Shown: positions 9,751 through 21,280, counted from the stretch's first letter. The stretch: 33,095 bases of DNA from Lysobacterales bacterium RIFOXYA1_FULL_69_10 (GCA_001830245.1 MIDV01000073.1:1-33095); one strand, 5' to 3'. Notes: a model not told the origin generated them from the letters alone. A program made the numbers and translations.

Positions 9751-10425
9751 TCAGCGACCGGGCGCGTCGTCCCACAGCAGCTTGTGCAGTTGGACCTGGA
9801 AGCGGACCGGCAGCCGGTCCTCGACGATCCAGTCGGCCAGTTCACGGGGCGACACCTGGCCGAAGCTGGGCGAGAACAGCACGTCGCAGGTCCCGGCCAG
9901 GCGGTGCTCGCCAAGCACGCCCTTCGACCACTCGTAGTCCGCGCGGTCGCAGATGACGAACTTGACCTGGTCGTGCGAGGTCAGCAGCGGCAGGTTGGAC
10001 CACAGGTTGCGCCCGACCTCGCCGGAGGCCGGCGTCTTGATGTCGAGAACGCGCGATACCCGCGGGTCCACCTCGCCGATGTCGATGGCGCCGGAGGTCT
10101 CGAGCGACACCTCGTACCCGGCGTCGCACAGGCGCGCCAGCAACGCCACGCAGCGCTTCTGGGCCAGCGGCTCGCCGCCGGTCACGCAGACATGGCGGGC
10201 GCCGTGTCGCGCGACCTCCTTAAGGATCGCATCGAACGTCCACCAGTCGCCGCCGTGGAACGCATAGGCCGTGTCGCAATACTGGCAACGCAGCGGGCAT
10301 CCGGTCAGGCGCACGAACACCGTGGGCCAGCCGATGCTGCGGGCTTCGCCCTGCAGCGACAGGAATATCTCGGTCAGCCGCAGCCGCTCGGGCGACGCGG
10401 CCGCGGCGTGGGGAACGGCGGACAT
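9751..10425 (-). CDS. queE: 7-carboxy-7-deazaguanine synthase QueE (radical SAM)
   Basis: SLQGEARSIGWPTVFVRLTGCPLRCQYCDTAYAFHGG (Cx3Cx2C-type cluster motif), VTGGEPLAQ. Confidence 0.95.
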   Translation of the reverse strand: MSAVPHAAAASPERLRLTEIFLSLQGEARSIGWPTVFVRLTGCPLRCQYCDTAYAFHGGDWWTFDAILKEVARHGARHVCVTGGEPLAQKRCVALLARLCDAGYEVSLETSGAIDIGEVDPRVSRVLDIKTPASGEVGRNLWSNLPLLTSHDQVKFVICDRADYEWSKGVLGEHRLAGTCDVLFSPSFGQVSPRELADWIVEDRLPVRFQVQLHKLLWDDAPGR

Positions 10426-10477
10426 CCCGCTATTTTAGCCCGAGCCGGCCGGCAGGCTGCCGGTCCGGCACGTCAGC

Positions 10478-11356
10478 TCAGCGCAGGCGCCCCAGCTGGA
10501 TCGCGCCGAGACGGTCGGCGGCGGTGCGCGCGGCGTCGCTGCCGGGATACCGCGAAACGACGTCCTGCAGCGTGCGTTCGGCACCGTCCAGGTCCTGCAG
10601 GCCGTACTGGCTCAGGCCGACCTTCAGCAGTGCCCCGGGCGCCTTGTCGTGCGTGGGGTACCGGTCCAGCAGCGCCTGGAACTGCTCCTGCGCCAGCGGG
10701 TAGTTCTGGGTGACGTAATAGCTTTCGCCCAACCAGTAGAGGGCGTTGGGTGCGTAGCTCCCGCCGGGATAACGGCCGAGGAACGCCTGGAACAGCCGCG
10801 CCGATTCGGCGTACTGACCCGCCTTCAGCGCCTCGAACGCGGCGTCGTAGGCTTCACGCTCACCCTCGCCCTGCGCCAGCGTCCCGCGGTCGCCGTACAC
10901 CGAAGGCGGGCGGTCTTCCGCCGGGACCGCCGGGCTCGACTCCGCATCGGCGACCGGCATCTCGCTAACCGACGCCCCGCCGGCATCGGGCGACGCGTCC
11001 AGCACCGGTGCGGCATCGATTGGCGGGCTTGCGGGCACGCCGCCTTCGAGCCGGTTGATGCGCCCGTCCAGGTCGAGGTACTGGCTGCGGGAGGTCTGCC
11101 GCAACTGGTCGAGGGTGTGCTGCAACTCTTCGACCTGCGAACGCAGGGTCGTGACCTCGCTCTTGAGCAGGTTCACCTGGTTCAACAACTGCACGTTGGC
11201 CTGGTTGTCCGCGGCGCGCTGCTCAAGCAGCGCGACACGGTCGGCCAGGCTGGCACGCTGGGCCCACGCGGGTGCGGCGGCCACGAGGGCCGCCGCAACC
11301 GTTGCAGACACCAAGGCGATACGTCGCGTCCTGGTCATCATCGTCTGTCGCATCAC
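10478..11356 (-). CDS. cpoB: Tol-Pal system protein CpoB/YbgF
   Basis: Signal peptide, coiled-coil N-terminus (LLEQRAADNQANVQLLNQVNLLKSEV...), C-terminal TPR YDAAFEALKAGQYAESARLFQAFLGRYPGGSYAPNALYWLGESYYV. ATGA overlap with pal. Confidence 0.94.
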   Translation of the reverse strand: MMRQTMMTRTRRIALVSATVAAALVAAAPAWAQRASLADRVALLEQRAADNQANVQLLNQVNLLKSEVTTLRSQVEELQHTLDQLRQTSRSQYLDLDGRINRLEGGVPASPPIDAAPVLDASPDAGGASVSEMPVADAESSPAVPAEDRPPSVYGDRGTLAQGEGEREAYDAAFEALKAGQYAESARLFQAFLGRYPGGSYAPNALYWLGESYYVTQNYPLAQEQFQALLDRYPTHDKAPGALLKVGLSQYGLQDLDGAERTLQDVVSRYPGSDAARTAADRLGAIQLGRLR

Positions 11357-11862
11357 TGCGCGGTGTAGATGATCTCGACGCGGCGGTTCTTGGCCCAGCA
11401 GTCCTCACCGGACTCGGTGCAGGTCGGGCGCTCTTCGCCGTAGCTGGTCACGGTGATCTGGCTGCCCGAGCCGCCGTTGGCCTGGATGGCCGACGATGCA
11501 GAATTGCCGCGGCGCTCGCCCAGGCCCATGTTGTACTCGCGGCTGCCGCGCTCGTCGGCGTGGCCTTCCAGCGTCATGCGCGAGGACGGACGGTCACGCA
11601 GGTACTTGGCGTGGCAGCCGACGATGGCCTGGAACTCCGGACGCAGCGTGTCCTGGTCCAGGTCGAAGTAGATCGTGCGCTGGCGCAGGCAGGCGTCGGT
11701 GTTGAGGTCTTCCGGCGTGTAGGCGCCCGGGGTGGTGGCGGTATCGGTCACCGGCGCGGTCGGGGTGGTGTCGACCACCGGCTCTTCCTTGACCTTCTTG
11801 GAGCAGGCGACCGCGAGGGTGCAGAGCGCGGCGGCGGCGATGAGGCGGACGGAACGGTTCAT
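11353..11862 (-). CDS. pal: Peptidoglycan-associated lipoprotein Pal
   Basis: MNRSVRLIAAAALCTLAVACSKK (lipobox LAVAC), OmpA-like domain LEGHADERGSREYNMGLGERR...NRRVEIIYT. Start set at ATG 11862 rather than 11940. Confidence 0.95.
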   Translation of the reverse strand: MNRSVRLIAAAALCTLAVACSKKVKEEPVVDTTPTAPVTDTATTPGAYTPEDLNTDACLRQRTIYFDLDQDTLRPEFQAIVGCHAKYLRDRPSSRMTLEGHADERGSREYNMGLGERRGNSASSAIQANGGSGSQITVTSYGEERPTCTESGEDCWAKNRRVEIIYTAQ

Positions 11863-11979
11863 GGCGATTTCCTTGTCTTTTGCGTGAGCATGCGTTTCGG
11901 GGTTGGTACTGCTTATTGCGGGATCAACTGCAATCGGCAAGGCGCCGCAGGCACCTGGAGTGCCAGCGGCGCTGGGAAG

Positions 11980-13299
11980 TCATCGCGGCGTGCGGTACGG
12001 CCCCCAGGCCGGCTCGCGTACGTTGCCGTCGGCCAGGACCAGGCGCTGGCGGACACGCCCGTCGGCGGACACCGCGTACAGCACGCCCCGGCCCCCTTCG
12101 CGCGCAGCATAGAGGATCATGCTGGCATTCGGCGCAAAGCTGGGAGACTCGTCCAGCGAACCCGGCGACAGCGTGCTCCATCGCGCCGAACCCAGGCTGC
12201 TGTCCATCAGCGCGATGCGGTAGTTGTTGCCGGCACCCTGTGCGGTGGCGATCTTCTTGTCGTCGTAGGACACGCTGGCGCTGGCGTTGTAGCTGCCCTG
12301 GAACGTGACCCGGCTGGCGCTGCCGCCGCTTGCGGAGACGCGGTAGATCTGCGGATTGCCGCCGCGGTCGGAGGTGAAGTAGATCGTGCCGCCGTCCGCG
12401 CTCCAGGACGGCTCGGTGTCGATGCCGAAGTGGTTGGTCAGCTGGTTCAGCGCCCGGCTGCCCAGGTCCATCACGTAGATCTCGGGGTTGCCGCTGCGCG
12501 AGAGCGTCAGCGCGAGGCGACGGCCGTCGGGCGAGAACGCCGGCGCGCCGTTGATGCCGCGGAAGCGCGCGATCTGCTCACGGCTGCCCGAGGCGATGTT
12601 CTGGATGTAGATCGACGAACTGCCGCCCTCGAAGCTGACGTACGCCAGGCGGCTGCCGTCCGGGCTCCACGACGGCGACAGCAGCGGCTCGGACGAGCGC
12701 ACCACGGTCTGCGGGTTGTAGCCATCCGAGTCGGCCACCATCAGCGCGTACTGGCTGCCCTGGCCGACGCCGGTCGCGGTCACGTATGCAATGCGGGTGA
12801 AGAAGGCACCCGGTACGCCCAGGATCTTTTCGTAGACGGCGTCGGCGATCTGGTGCGCGACATCGCGCATCGCGTTGCTGCGCGCGGTCAGCGCGAACCC
12901 GAGCAGCCGCTGCTGGGTGGCCACGTCGAACAGTTCGTACTCGACCCGGTAGCTGCCGGCGCCGGCGTCGGCGACGCGCCCCACGACCAGGTAGTCCTGG
13001 TTGAGCGCGCGCCACGTCGGGTAGCTGACCTCGCTGCCACGGCTGGGACGCTCGACCATGTCGTCCAGCGGCAGGCCACGGAACTGGCCGGAACGGTTGA
13101 GATCGGCGGTGACCACAGCGGAAATGTCGGTTTCAGGTGCTGCGCCACTGCCCTGGTACGGCATCGGCACGACGGCGATCGGCAGGGCCGCGGCGTTGCC
13201 ACCGACGATGTCGATCTCCAGGCCCTGTTGCTGGGCGGTTGCGGCGAATGGAATCAGGACGGCAAGCAGCGCAGCAAGCCAGCGCACGGGTCGTTTCAT
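11980..13299 (-). CDS. tolB: Tol-Pal system beta-propeller protein TolB
   Basis: Signal peptide; repeats PSWSPDGSRLAYVSFEGG, PAFSPDGRRLALTLSRSGNPEIYVMDLGS, PSWSADGGTIYFTSDRGGNPQIYR. Confidence 0.96.
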   Translation of the reverse strand: MKRPVRWLAALLAVLIPFAATAQQQGLEIDIVGGNAAALPIAVVPMPYQGSGAAPETDISAVVTADLNRSGQFRGLPLDDMVERPSRGSEVSYPTWRALNQDYLVVGRVADAGAGSYRVEYELFDVATQQRLLGFALTARSNAMRDVAHQIADAVYEKILGVPGAFFTRIAYVTATGVGQGSQYALMVADSDGYNPQTVVRSSEPLLSPSWSPDGSRLAYVSFEGGSSSIYIQNIASGSREQIARFRGINGAPAFSPDGRRLALTLSRSGNPEIYVMDLGSRALNQLTNHFGIDTEPSWSADGGTIYFTSDRGGNPQIYRVSASGGSASRVTFQGSYNASASVSYDDKKIATAQGAGNNYRIALMDSSLGSARWSTLSPGSLDESPSFAPNASMILYAAREGGRGVLYAVSADGRVRQRLVLADGNVREPAWGPYRTPR

Positions 13300-13376
13300 C
13301 GGCAGGTCCAGGGAGCGAACGGAGAAGTGTTAACAGCTTGGGCGTGAACGCTGTCTCAAAGCTGAATCCGGGCGGA

Positions 13377-14332
13377 TCAACGGTCCTCGGCGCGGAAGTT
13401 GAGCGTCAGGTTGCGCTGGAAGACCGATTCGAAGCCGGCATACGGCAGCGGCTGCGCCTTCAGGACGGCGGCCTCGATCGAGCGTCGGCCCTGTTCGTCG
13501 TAGGCGCAGGGGCTCGACACCTCCGCACTCATGACCTCACCGCCGGGCAGCTGGCGGATCGTCAGTCGGCACGCAGCTCCGATCGGCACCGTCTCCGGTC
13601 GCGTCCACTTGGACAGGATCGCCTGCTGCAGCGCGGCGGCGTACCGGGCCTGCAGCCCGGTGTCGACGCCGTTGTTGCCGGCCGGCGCGCTCGCGGCGGC
13701 CTCGGACGCACTGCGCGCGCGTGCCTCGGCGATCTTTTCCAGCTGCGCCTGCGCCTGCGCGGCCTCGCGCGCGGCGGCTTCGCGCCGGCGCCGGATGTCG
13801 GCCAACTGCTGCTGGCGTTCGCGCTCCATCTCCGACAGCCGGCGCTGGCGCTCGGCCTCCTGCTGGCGGCGCTGCTCCGTCAGGTCGACCTGCTCCTGGC
13901 GGCGGCGCTCCTCCTGCAGTTCGCGCTCGTCGGTCGGGGTCGGCGTGGGCTGGTCGGTGACCGCGTCGCGGTTCTCGGTGTCCGGGTCGGGCAGGAACTC
14001 CTGCGGCGCGGTCTGCGGCGGCGTCGGCGCGTCTTCCGGCACCGGCTCGGGCACGGGCTGCGGCAAGGGGGCCGCGTCCTCGGGCACCGGTTCCGGCTGG
14101 GGTTCGGGCACCGGCTCGACGGCCGGCTCGGGCCGGTCTTCGAGGGTCTGCTGCATGGCTTCCGACAGCGCGGTCGCATCGATCAGCTCGGCCGAAATCG
14201 GCGAGCCGGCGGCCGACACCTGCTCGCGGCTTGAACTGAACCACATGCCGAAGAACAGCACCGCCAGCAGCAGTGCATGCAATCCGACCGCGAGGACGAC
14301 GGCCTGCGCGGTATCGGCGCGCGACTCCCGCA

Positions 14333-14333
<1 letters not shown>
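13377..14333 (-). CDS. tolA: TolA, energy-transducing inner-membrane protein
   Basis: N-terminal TM segment, Pro/Glu-rich then charged coiled-coil linker, C-terminal TonB/TolA-like domain; located between tolR and tolB. Confidence 0.92.
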
Positions 14334-14776
<443 letters not shown>

Positions 14777-14826
14777 GGCGGTTCTCTCGTGTGGCTGCGT
14801 TCAACGCCCGAGACGGGCCATGCGGG

Positions 14827-15654
14827 TCAGCGGAGCGGCACGTTCGGCGCGGCGGCCGGGGTGTCGTCGGTGTGCGACTGGCGCTCCAGGATCGAGGAGA
14901 ACTCCTCGGAGAAGGCTTCGTAGCGCACGCTGATGCGGTCGACCTTGGTGGCGAAGCGGTTGTAGGCCCACACCGCCGGGATCGCGGCGAACAGGCCCAT
15001 CGCGGTGGCGATCAGCGCCTCGGAAATGCCCGGCGCGACGGTGGCGATGGTCGCCTCCTTCATGTTGGCCAGGCCCTGGAACGAAATCATGATTCCCCAG
15101 ACGGTGCCGAACAGGCCGACGTAGGGTGCGATCGAGCCGACGTTGGCGAGGAATTCGAGGTTGTGCTCCAGCCCATCGATCTCGCGCGCCGACGCCACGC
15201 GCATGCCGCGCTGCGCGCCCTCCAGCTGCATGCGGCTGTCGGCGCCGCGGCGCTGGCGCTGGCGCCCGAACTCGCGGAACCCGGCTTCGAAGATCGCCTC
15301 CAGCCCGCCGATCTCGCGGTTGCGACCGGTAGACCCGGCATAGAGCTTGGACAGCTCCGCCCCCGACCAGAAGCGCTCTTCGAACTGGTCGGCCTCGCGC
15401 TCGGCGCGGTCGAGCACCTTCTTCTTGCGGAAGATGATCACCCACGATGCCACCGAGGCGAACAGCAGCAGCACCATCACCAGCTGTACCGGGATCGAGG
15501 CATGCAGGACCAGCTGCAGCAGGTCCAGGTCGTTGCCCAGCGCTGCGGGTGCCGCAGCGGCGGCGGATGCCGCCGATTCGGCCACGGCCCCGACGGCCTC
15601 CTCGGGCAGCGGCTCGACGGTGGTGGCCAGCAGGGCGGTCATCGTTGCGGTCAT
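14827..15654 (-). CDS. tolQ: TolQ (MotA/TolQ/ExbB proton channel)
   Basis: GSIAPYVGLFGTVWGIMISFQGLANMKEATIATVAPGISEALIATAMGLFAAIPAVWAYN. Confidence 0.96.
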   Translation of the reverse strand: MTATMTALLATTVEPLPEEAVGAVAESAASAAAAAPAALGNDLDLLQLVLHASIPVQLVMVLLLFASVASWVIIFRKKKVLDRAEREADQFEERFWSGAELSKLYAGSTGRNREIGGLEAIFEAGFREFGRQRQRRGADSRMQLEGAQRGMRVASAREIDGLEHNLEFLANVGSIAPYVGLFGTVWGIMISFQGLANMKEATIATVAPGISEALIATAMGLFAAIPAVWAYNRFATKVDRISVRYEAFSEEFSSILERQSHTDDTPAAAPNVPLR

Positions 15655-15704
15655 GCCAGTGGTTCTCCGGGCCCGGGGGCCGTTGTCCGGTTATCGCGCG
15701 CCCT

Positions 15705-16112
15705 TCAGGCGGGACGCTCCAACGCCTTGAGTTGTGTGTGCAGCCCCGCCGGGATCGCCTTGGGGCGGAACCCGCCGGCGTCCAGCGCCGCGACGCGCAC
15801 CTGCGCCGTCAGCAAGGTCACGCCGTCGCGCAGCACGGCCTGGTCGAACACCGCGCTGGCGCGCCGGCAGTCACGCAACTGCGCGGTGACCTGCAGGGCA
15901 TCGTCCAGCCGGGCCGGCTTGAGGAAGTCCACCGCCATCGACCGCACGGCGAACACCAGGTCGTGCTCCTGTCGGAGCCGGTCCTGGCCATACCCGTTGG
16001 CGCGCATCCATTCGCTGCGCGCGCGCTCCAGGAACGCCAGGTACTGCGCGTGGTAAACCACCCCGCCAGCGTCGGTATCTTCCCAGTAAACGCGCACCGG
16101 AAGGCTGAACAT
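15705..16112 (-). CDS. ybgC: Tol-Pal associated acyl-CoA thioesterase YbgC
   Basis: MFSLPVRVYWEDTDAGGVVYHAQYLAFLERARSEWMR, 4HBT hotdog signature; start 16112 (or 16148). Confidence 0.93.
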   Translation of the reverse strand: MFSLPVRVYWEDTDAGGVVYHAQYLAFLERARSEWMRANGYGQDRLRQEHDLVFAVRSMAVDFLKPARLDDALQVTAQLRDCRRASAVFDQAVLRDGVTLLTAQVRVAALDAGGFRPKAIPAGLHTQLKALERPA

Positions 16113-16181
16113 TGTTTGAAGTTGCTCCGTCGGCTGTGATGGCTGCACGTCCGCACCGGCCCGGTGCCCGGCAGCCGGAGG

Positions 16182-17201
16182 TCAGAACAGCGAGGCGTCG
16201 CGGCCCACGGGCTCCAGGCCCATGTGGCGGTAGGCCTTGGGTGTCGCGGCACGGCCCCGCGCGGTGCGCACCAGGTAACCCTGCTGGATGAGGAAGGGCT
16301 CGATCACGTCCTCCAGCGTCCCGCGTTCCTCGCTGAGCGCCGCCGCCAGCGATTCCACGCCCACCGGGCCGCCGTTGAACGACTCGATGATCGTCGAGAG
16401 CAGGCGCCGGTCCAGCTCGTCGAAGCCCTCCGGGTCGACCTTGAGCATCGCCATCGCGCCATCGGCGGTGGCACGGTCGATGCGTCCACCGGCACGCACC
16501 TGCGCGAAATCGCGCACGCGACGCAGCAGCCGGTTGGCGATGCGCGGGGTGCCGCGCGATCGACGCGCGATCTCGCTGGCGCCGTCGGGCTCGCAGTCGA
16601 TCCCCAGGATCTGCGCGGAGCGCCGCACGATCCGCGTCAGCTCCTCGGCGCTGTAGAACTGCAGGCGCTGGACGATGCCGAAGCGGTCGCGCAGCGGCGC
16701 GGTCAGCAGGCCGGCGCGGGTGGTGGCGCCGATCAGGGTGAAGGGCGGCAGGTCCAGCTTGATCGAACGGGCCGCCGGGCCCTCGCCGATCATGATGTCG
16801 ATCTGGAAGTCCTCCATCGCCGGGTACAGCACCTCTTCCACCACGGGGGAGAGGCGATGGATCTCGTCGACGAACAGCACGTCGTGCGGCTGCAGGTTGG
16901 TCAGCAGCGCGGCCAGGTCGCCGGCCTTCTCGATCACCGGGCCGGAGGTGACGCGCAGGTTGACGCCCAGCTCGTTGGCGATGACGTGGCTGAGCGTGGT
17001 CTTGCCCAGCCCGGGCGGGCCGAAGATCAGCACGTGGTCGAGGGCTTCGCCGCGGCCCTTGGCGGCCTCGATGTAGATCTTCATCTGCTCGCGGACGGGC
17101 TGCTGGCCCAGGTACTCGTCCAGGACGCGCGGGCGGATGGACGCCTCGGCCAGGTCGTCCTCGCGGGTGGCAGCGGGCGCGATGATGCGGTCGTCGGTCA
17201 T
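16182..17201 (-). CDS. ruvB: Holliday junction branch migration helicase RuvB
   Basis: [79 protein letters not shown]...; start 17201 inside the longer track ORF 16182..18149. Confidence 0.96.
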   Translation of the reverse strand: MTDDRIIAPAATREDDLAEASIRPRVLDEYLGQQPVREQMKIYIEAAKGRGEALDHVLIFGPPGLGKTTLSHVIANELGVNLRVTSGPVIEKAGDLAALLTNLQPHDVLFVDEIHRLSPVVEEVLYPAMEDFQIDIMIGEGPAARSIKLDLPPFTLIGATTRAGLLTAPLRDRFGIVQRLQFYSAEELTRIVRRSAQILGIDCEPDGASEIARRSRGTPRIANRLLRRVRDFAQVRAGGRIDRATADGAMAMLKVDPEGFDELDRRLLSTIIESFNGGPVGVESLAAALSEERGTLEDVIEPFLIQQGYLVRTARGRAATPKAYRHMGLEPVGRDASLF

Positions 17202-17301
17202 GGCGCGCATGGTCGCACGCGCGGCGCGCGGCCGGCAGCGCTCGCAGGCAGCGGGGGCCGGTGGCACAATCCGCGCGCCACACGCCGCGCCCAGGAGCGC
17301 G

Positions 17302-18642
17302 TTGACCCACGACCGGATGCGACACGGGATCCAACACCCCGCCCGGCTGGTGCCGCTGGCGTTCCTTGCCGCCATCGCGCTGGGCACCGGCCTGCTGATG
17401 CTGCCGGGCGCGTGGGCGGCCGACGGCAGCGCACCGTGGCTCACCGCGCTGTTCACAGCCACCTCCGCGGTGTGCGTCACCGGACTTGCAGTGGTCGACA
17501 CCGGCACCGTCTGGTCGCCCTTCGGGCAGGGGGTGATCCTGCTGCTGTTCCAGGTCGGCGGGTTCGGCATCATGACCGGCGCCACCCTGCTCGGCCTGCT
17601 CGTGTCCCAGCGCCTTCGCCTGGCCACGCGCCTGGTGGCGCAGGCCGAAACGCGCAGCCTCGGCCTGGGCGACGTGATGGGCGTGCTGAAGCTGATCCTG
17701 GCGGTGACGCTGGCGGTCGAGGCCACGGCCGCGGCGGTGCTGACACTGCAGTTCCATGTCGGCCATGGCCAGCCGCTCGGCCGCGCGCTGTGGAACGGCG
17801 TCTTCCACGCGGTTTCGGCGTTCAACAATGCCGGTTTCTCGACGTACTCCGACAGCCTGGTCGGCTTCGCGACCGACCCGGTCGTGCTGCTGCCGGTGAT
17901 GCTGGCGATCATGATCGGCGGCGTCGGGTTCCCGGTGCTGTTCGAGATGCACCGCCAGCGCGGCGGCTGGTCGAAGTGGTCCGTCCATACCCGCATCACC
18001 CTGGCCGGCTCGGCCTTCCTGCTGGTCGCGGGGATGCTGGCCATCCTGGCGCTGGAGTGGCACCACACGCTGGCCACGCAAGGGCTGGGCGGCAAGCTGC
18101 TGGGCGCGACGTTCCATTCCGTCAGCGCGCGCACCGCCGGTTTCAACACCGTGGACGTCGGCGCGATGTCGCCGGAAACCTGGGCGATCCACTACGTGCT
18201 CATGTTCATCGGCGGTGGCAGTGCCGGCACCGCGGGCGGCATCAAGGTGACGACGTTCTTCCTCTTGGGCTTCGTAGTCTGGGCCGAGGTGCGGGGCCAG
18301 CGCGACGTCACCGCCTTCAACCGGCGCATCGCGGTGGACGCGCAACGCCAGGCCCTCACGGTGGTGCTGCTGGGCATGGCCGTGCTGGCGTTCGCGACGC
18401 TGGCGCTGATGGCGCTGACCGCGCTGCCGCTTGAGGTGCTGATGTTCGAGGCGATCTCGGCTTTCGCCACCGTCGGGCTGTCCACCGGCATCACCGCGCA
18501 ACTGCCGCCGGCCGCGCAACTGGTGCTGGTGGCGCTGATGTTCATCGGCCGCGTCGGTACCATCACCGTCGCCACCGCCTTGGCGCTGCGCAGCCGTCCG
18601 CGCGCCTACCGTTATCCAGAGGAGCACCCCATCGTTGGCTAG
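17302..18642 (+). CDS. TrkH/KtrB-family potassium uptake membrane subunit
   Basis: [88 protein letters not shown]: four P-loop selectivity repeats. TTG start at 17302 after caggag, or ATG at 17317; the track start at 17137 would overlap ruvB antisense. Confidence 0.9.
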   Translation: MTHDRMRHGIQHPARLVPLAFLAAIALGTGLLMLPGAWAADGSAPWLTALFTATSAVCVTGLAVVDTGTVWSPFGQGVILLLFQVGGFGIMTGATLLGLLVSQRLRLATRLVAQAETRSLGLGDVMGVLKLILAVTLAVEATAAAVLTLQFHVGHGQPLGRALWNGVFHAVSAFNNAGFSTYSDSLVGFATDPVVLLPVMLAIMIGGVGFPVLFEMHRQRGGWSKWSVHTRITLAGSAFLLVAGMLAILALEWHHTLATQGLGGKLLGATFHSVSARTAGFNTVDVGAMSPETWAIHYVLMFIGGGSAGTAGGIKVTTFFLLGFVVWAEVRGQRDVTAFNRRIAVDAQRQALTVVLLGMAVLAFATLALMALTALPLEVLMFEAISAFATVGLSTGITAQLPPAAQLVLVALMFIGRVGTITVATALALRSRPRAYRYPEEHPIVG

Positions 18643-19309
18643 GCATTCCAGGGCGGTACACACCGACAGCGTGGTCGTCATCGGGCTGGGCCGGTTCGGC
18701 AGCGCGGTGGCCGACTCGCTGCTGCGGCTTGGGCACGAGGTGCTGGGCATCGACGAGGACGCGGACGTCGTGCAGCACTGGGCCAGCCGCCTTACGCACG
18801 TGGTGCAGGCCGACAGCACCCGCAGCGACGTGCTGCGCCAGCTGGGCGTGGGCGAGTTCTCGCGCGCGGTGGTTGGCATCGGCAGCGACGTGGAGGCCAG
18901 CGTCCTCACCGTGCTGGCGCTGGAGGAGGTCGGCATCGGCGATATCTGGGCCAAGGCGACTACCGAGAAGCACGGCCGCATCCTGGAGCGCACCGGTGCG
19001 CACCACGTGGTGTACCCGGAGGCGGCGATGGGCGAGCGCGTCGCCCATCTCGTCACGGGCCGGATGATCGATTTCATCGAGTTCGACGACGGCTTCGCCA
19101 TCGCCAAGACCCGCGCGCCGCGCGAATCGCACGGCAAGACGCTGAGCGAGTCGGCACTGCGCAGCAAGTACGGCGTCACCGTGGTCGGGGTGAAGCGCGC
19201 GCGGCTGGACTTCACCTACGCCAAGGCCGACACCCTGATCGAGCACGGCGACCTGCTGATCGTGTCCGGCCCGACCGGCCACGTGGAAACCTTCGCCGCG
19301 CTCGACTGA
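18635..19309 (+). CDS. KtrA/TrkA-type RCK regulatory subunit (single RCK, about 224 aa)
   Basis: VVVIGLGRFGSAVADSLLRLGHEVLGIDED (Rossmann), IWAKATTEKHGRILERTGAHHVVYPEAAMGERVAHLV, C-terminal TrkA-C domain; TTG start, 8-bp overlap with the upstream TrkH/KtrB gene. Confidence 0.9.
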   Translation: MARHSRAVHTDSVVVIGLGRFGSAVADSLLRLGHEVLGIDEDADVVQHWASRLTHVVQADSTRSDVLRQLGVGEFSRAVVGIGSDVEASVLTVLALEEVGIGDIWAKATTEKHGRILERTGAHHVVYPEAAMGERVAHLVTGRMIDFIEFDDGFAIAKTRAPRESHGKTLSESALRSKYGVTVVGVKRARLDFTYAKADTLIEHGDLLIVSGPTGHVETFAALD

Positions 19310-19335
19310 CGCGCGGCACGCGGCCGGGCCTGCCG

Positions 19336-21249
19336 CTAGATCTCGACCTGCGCGCCCAGTTCCACCAGGCGGTTGCCGGGGATGCGGAAGAAGCCGGTCG
19401 CGGAGGCGGCATTGCGGTGCATGACCGCGAACAGCCGGTCGCGCCAGATCGGCATGCCACGCTTGGCCATCGCCACGATCGTCTCGCGACTGGCGAAGTA
19501 GGTGGTGTCCATCGGGTCGAAATAGATGCCGCCCTGGTCGCAGCTGCGCATCAGCGCCAGCGGGACGTCCGGCGTTTCCATGAAGCCGAAGCGGACGATC
19601 ACCCGGTGGAACTCGTCGCCGATGGCTTCCATCTTCAGGCGCCGATGCGCGTAGGGCACGTCGAGCGTCTCCACCGTCAGGAACACGTTGCGCTCGTGCA
19701 GCACCTTGTTGTGCTTGAGGTTGTGCATCAGCGCGTGCGGCACCACGTCCGGATCGGCGGTCAGGAACACCGCGGTGCCCGGCACACGCACCGGCGGCGC
19801 CAACATCAAGCCGGGCAGGAACGCCCCCAGCCGGATGCCTTCCTTCTGGATCTCGTCGCGCAGCAACTTGCGGCCACGGCGCCACGTGCGCAGCAGGGTG
19901 AACAGGATGATGCCCAGCGCGACCGGGAACCAGCCGCCCTGCAGGATCTTGGCGCCGTTGGCGATGACGAAGCCCACGTCCGCCACCAGGAACACCACGC
20001 ACAGCGGCAGCACCCAAAGGCGCCAGCGTGGCCACAACGCGCGCGCCACCATCGCCAGCAGCAGGGTGTCGATCAGCATCGTCATCGACACCGAGATGCC
20101 GTAGGCGGTCGCCAGGTTCGACGAGGTGCGGAAGGTCAGCACCAGCAGGATGACGATCACCATCATCATCCAGTTGATGCCGGGGATGTAGATCTGGCCG
20201 ATGGTGTCGCTGGAGGTGTGCTTGATCTGCATGCGCGGGATGTACCCCAGCTGCATGGCCTGGCGCGCCACCGAGAAGCCGCCGGTGATCACCGCCTGCG
20301 AGGCGATCACGGTGGCGGCCGTGGCCAGCGCGATCATCGGCCAGCGCCCCCACTCGGGCACGCCGATGTAGAACGGGTTGCGGATCGCGGTCGGGTCCTC
20401 GAGCACCAGCGCGCCCTGCCCCAGGTAGTTGAGCATCAGCGCCGGCAGCACGAAGAAGTACCAGCCGTAGCGGATGGGCTTGGCGCCGAAATGGCCCATG
20501 TCGGTGTAGATGGCCTCGCCACCGGTCACCGCCAGCACCACCGCGCCGAGGATGAAGACGCCGCCCAGGCTGTGCTCGTAGAAGAAGCGCACCGCCCACC
20601 ACGGGTTGATGGCCTTGAGCACTTCGGGCTCGTGCAGGATGTTGACCACGCCCAGTATGGCCAGCACCACGAACCACACCACCGTGATCGGGCCGAACAC
20701 CCGGCCGACCTTGGCGGTGCCGTAACGCTGGGTGGCGAACAGGGTGACCAGCACCAGCAGCGTGACGGGGATGATCCAGTCGTGCAGTTGCGGCGCGACC
20801 ACCTCCAGGCCCTCCACCGCCGACAGCACCGAGATCGCGGGCGTGATCACGCCGTCACCGAAGAACAGTGACGCGCCGAAGATGCCCAGGATGCCCACGA
20901 GGTAGGCGGACCGGGAACCGGAGGCGAGGCTGCGCTGGGCGAGCGCCATCAGCGCCATGATCCCGCCCTCGCCCTCGTTGTCGGCACGCATGATGATGGT
21001 CACGTACTTCAACGTGACCACCAGCATCAGCGACCAGAAGATCATCGACAGCACACCCAGCACCGTGTCGTGGTCGGCGACCAGTCCGTAGTGCGGCGAG
21101 AAAGCCTCCCGGATGGTGTACAGCGGGCTCGTCCCGATATCGCCGAACACGACGCCGATCGCCCCCACGACCAGGCCGCCAAGGCCGACGTTGCCGTGGG
21201 AGTGGCTGCCGGCCTGTTCGTGCCGGGGCGTGTTGGTGGCGGTGGCCAT
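19336..21249 (-). CDS. kup: Low-affinity potassium transporter Kup
   Basis: [27 protein letters not shown], long multi-TM protein of 637 aa, KupP-type sequence throughout. Confidence 0.95.
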   Translation of the reverse strand: MATATNTPRHEQAGSHSHGNVGLGGLVVGAIGVVFGDIGTSPLYTIREAFSPHYGLVADHDTVLGVLSMIFWSLMLVVTLKYVTIIMRADNEGEGGIMALMALAQRSLASGSRSAYLVGILGIFGASLFFGDGVITPAISVLSAVEGLEVVAPQLHDWIIPVTLLVLVTLFATQRYGTAKVGRVFGPITVVWFVVLAILGVVNILHEPEVLKAINPWWAVRFFYEHSLGGVFILGAVVLAVTGGEAIYTDMGHFGAKPIRYGWYFFVLPALMLNYLGQGALVLEDPTAIRNPFYIGVPEWGRWPMIALATAATVIASQAVITGGFSVARQAMQLGYIPRMQIKHTSSDTIGQIYIPGINWMMMVIVILLVLTFRTSSNLATAYGISVSMTMLIDTLLLAMVARALWPRWRLWVLPLCVVFLVADVGFVIANGAKILQGGWFPVALGIILFTLLRTWRRGRKLLRDEIQKEGIRLGAFLPGLMLAPPVRVPGTAVFLTADPDVVPHALMHNLKHNKVLHERNVFLTVETLDVPYAHRRLKMEAIGDEFHRVIVRFGFMETPDVPLALMRSCDQGGIYFDPMDTTYFASRETIVAMAKRGMPIWRDRLFAVMHRNAASATGFFRIPGNRLVELGAQVEI

Positions 21250-21280
21250 GGGCCGTCCTGGTCTGTGCGTGCTTGGGAAG

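Noticed and set aside
11272-13347. 691-aa plus-strand ORF opposite pal/tolB, and similarly 599 aa at 8914..10713, 704 aa at 18563..20677 and 586 aa at 24765..26525
   Set aside because: All overlap confidently identified genes (pal/tolB, queC/queE, trk/kup, aspS) in antisense or shifted frame with biased composition.
15871-19215. 1114-aa minus-strand ORF spanning ybgC, ruvB and the K+ genes
   Set aside because: Runs out of frame through ruvB and ybgC and antisense to the TrkH/TrkA-family genes; low-complexity shifted-frame translation.
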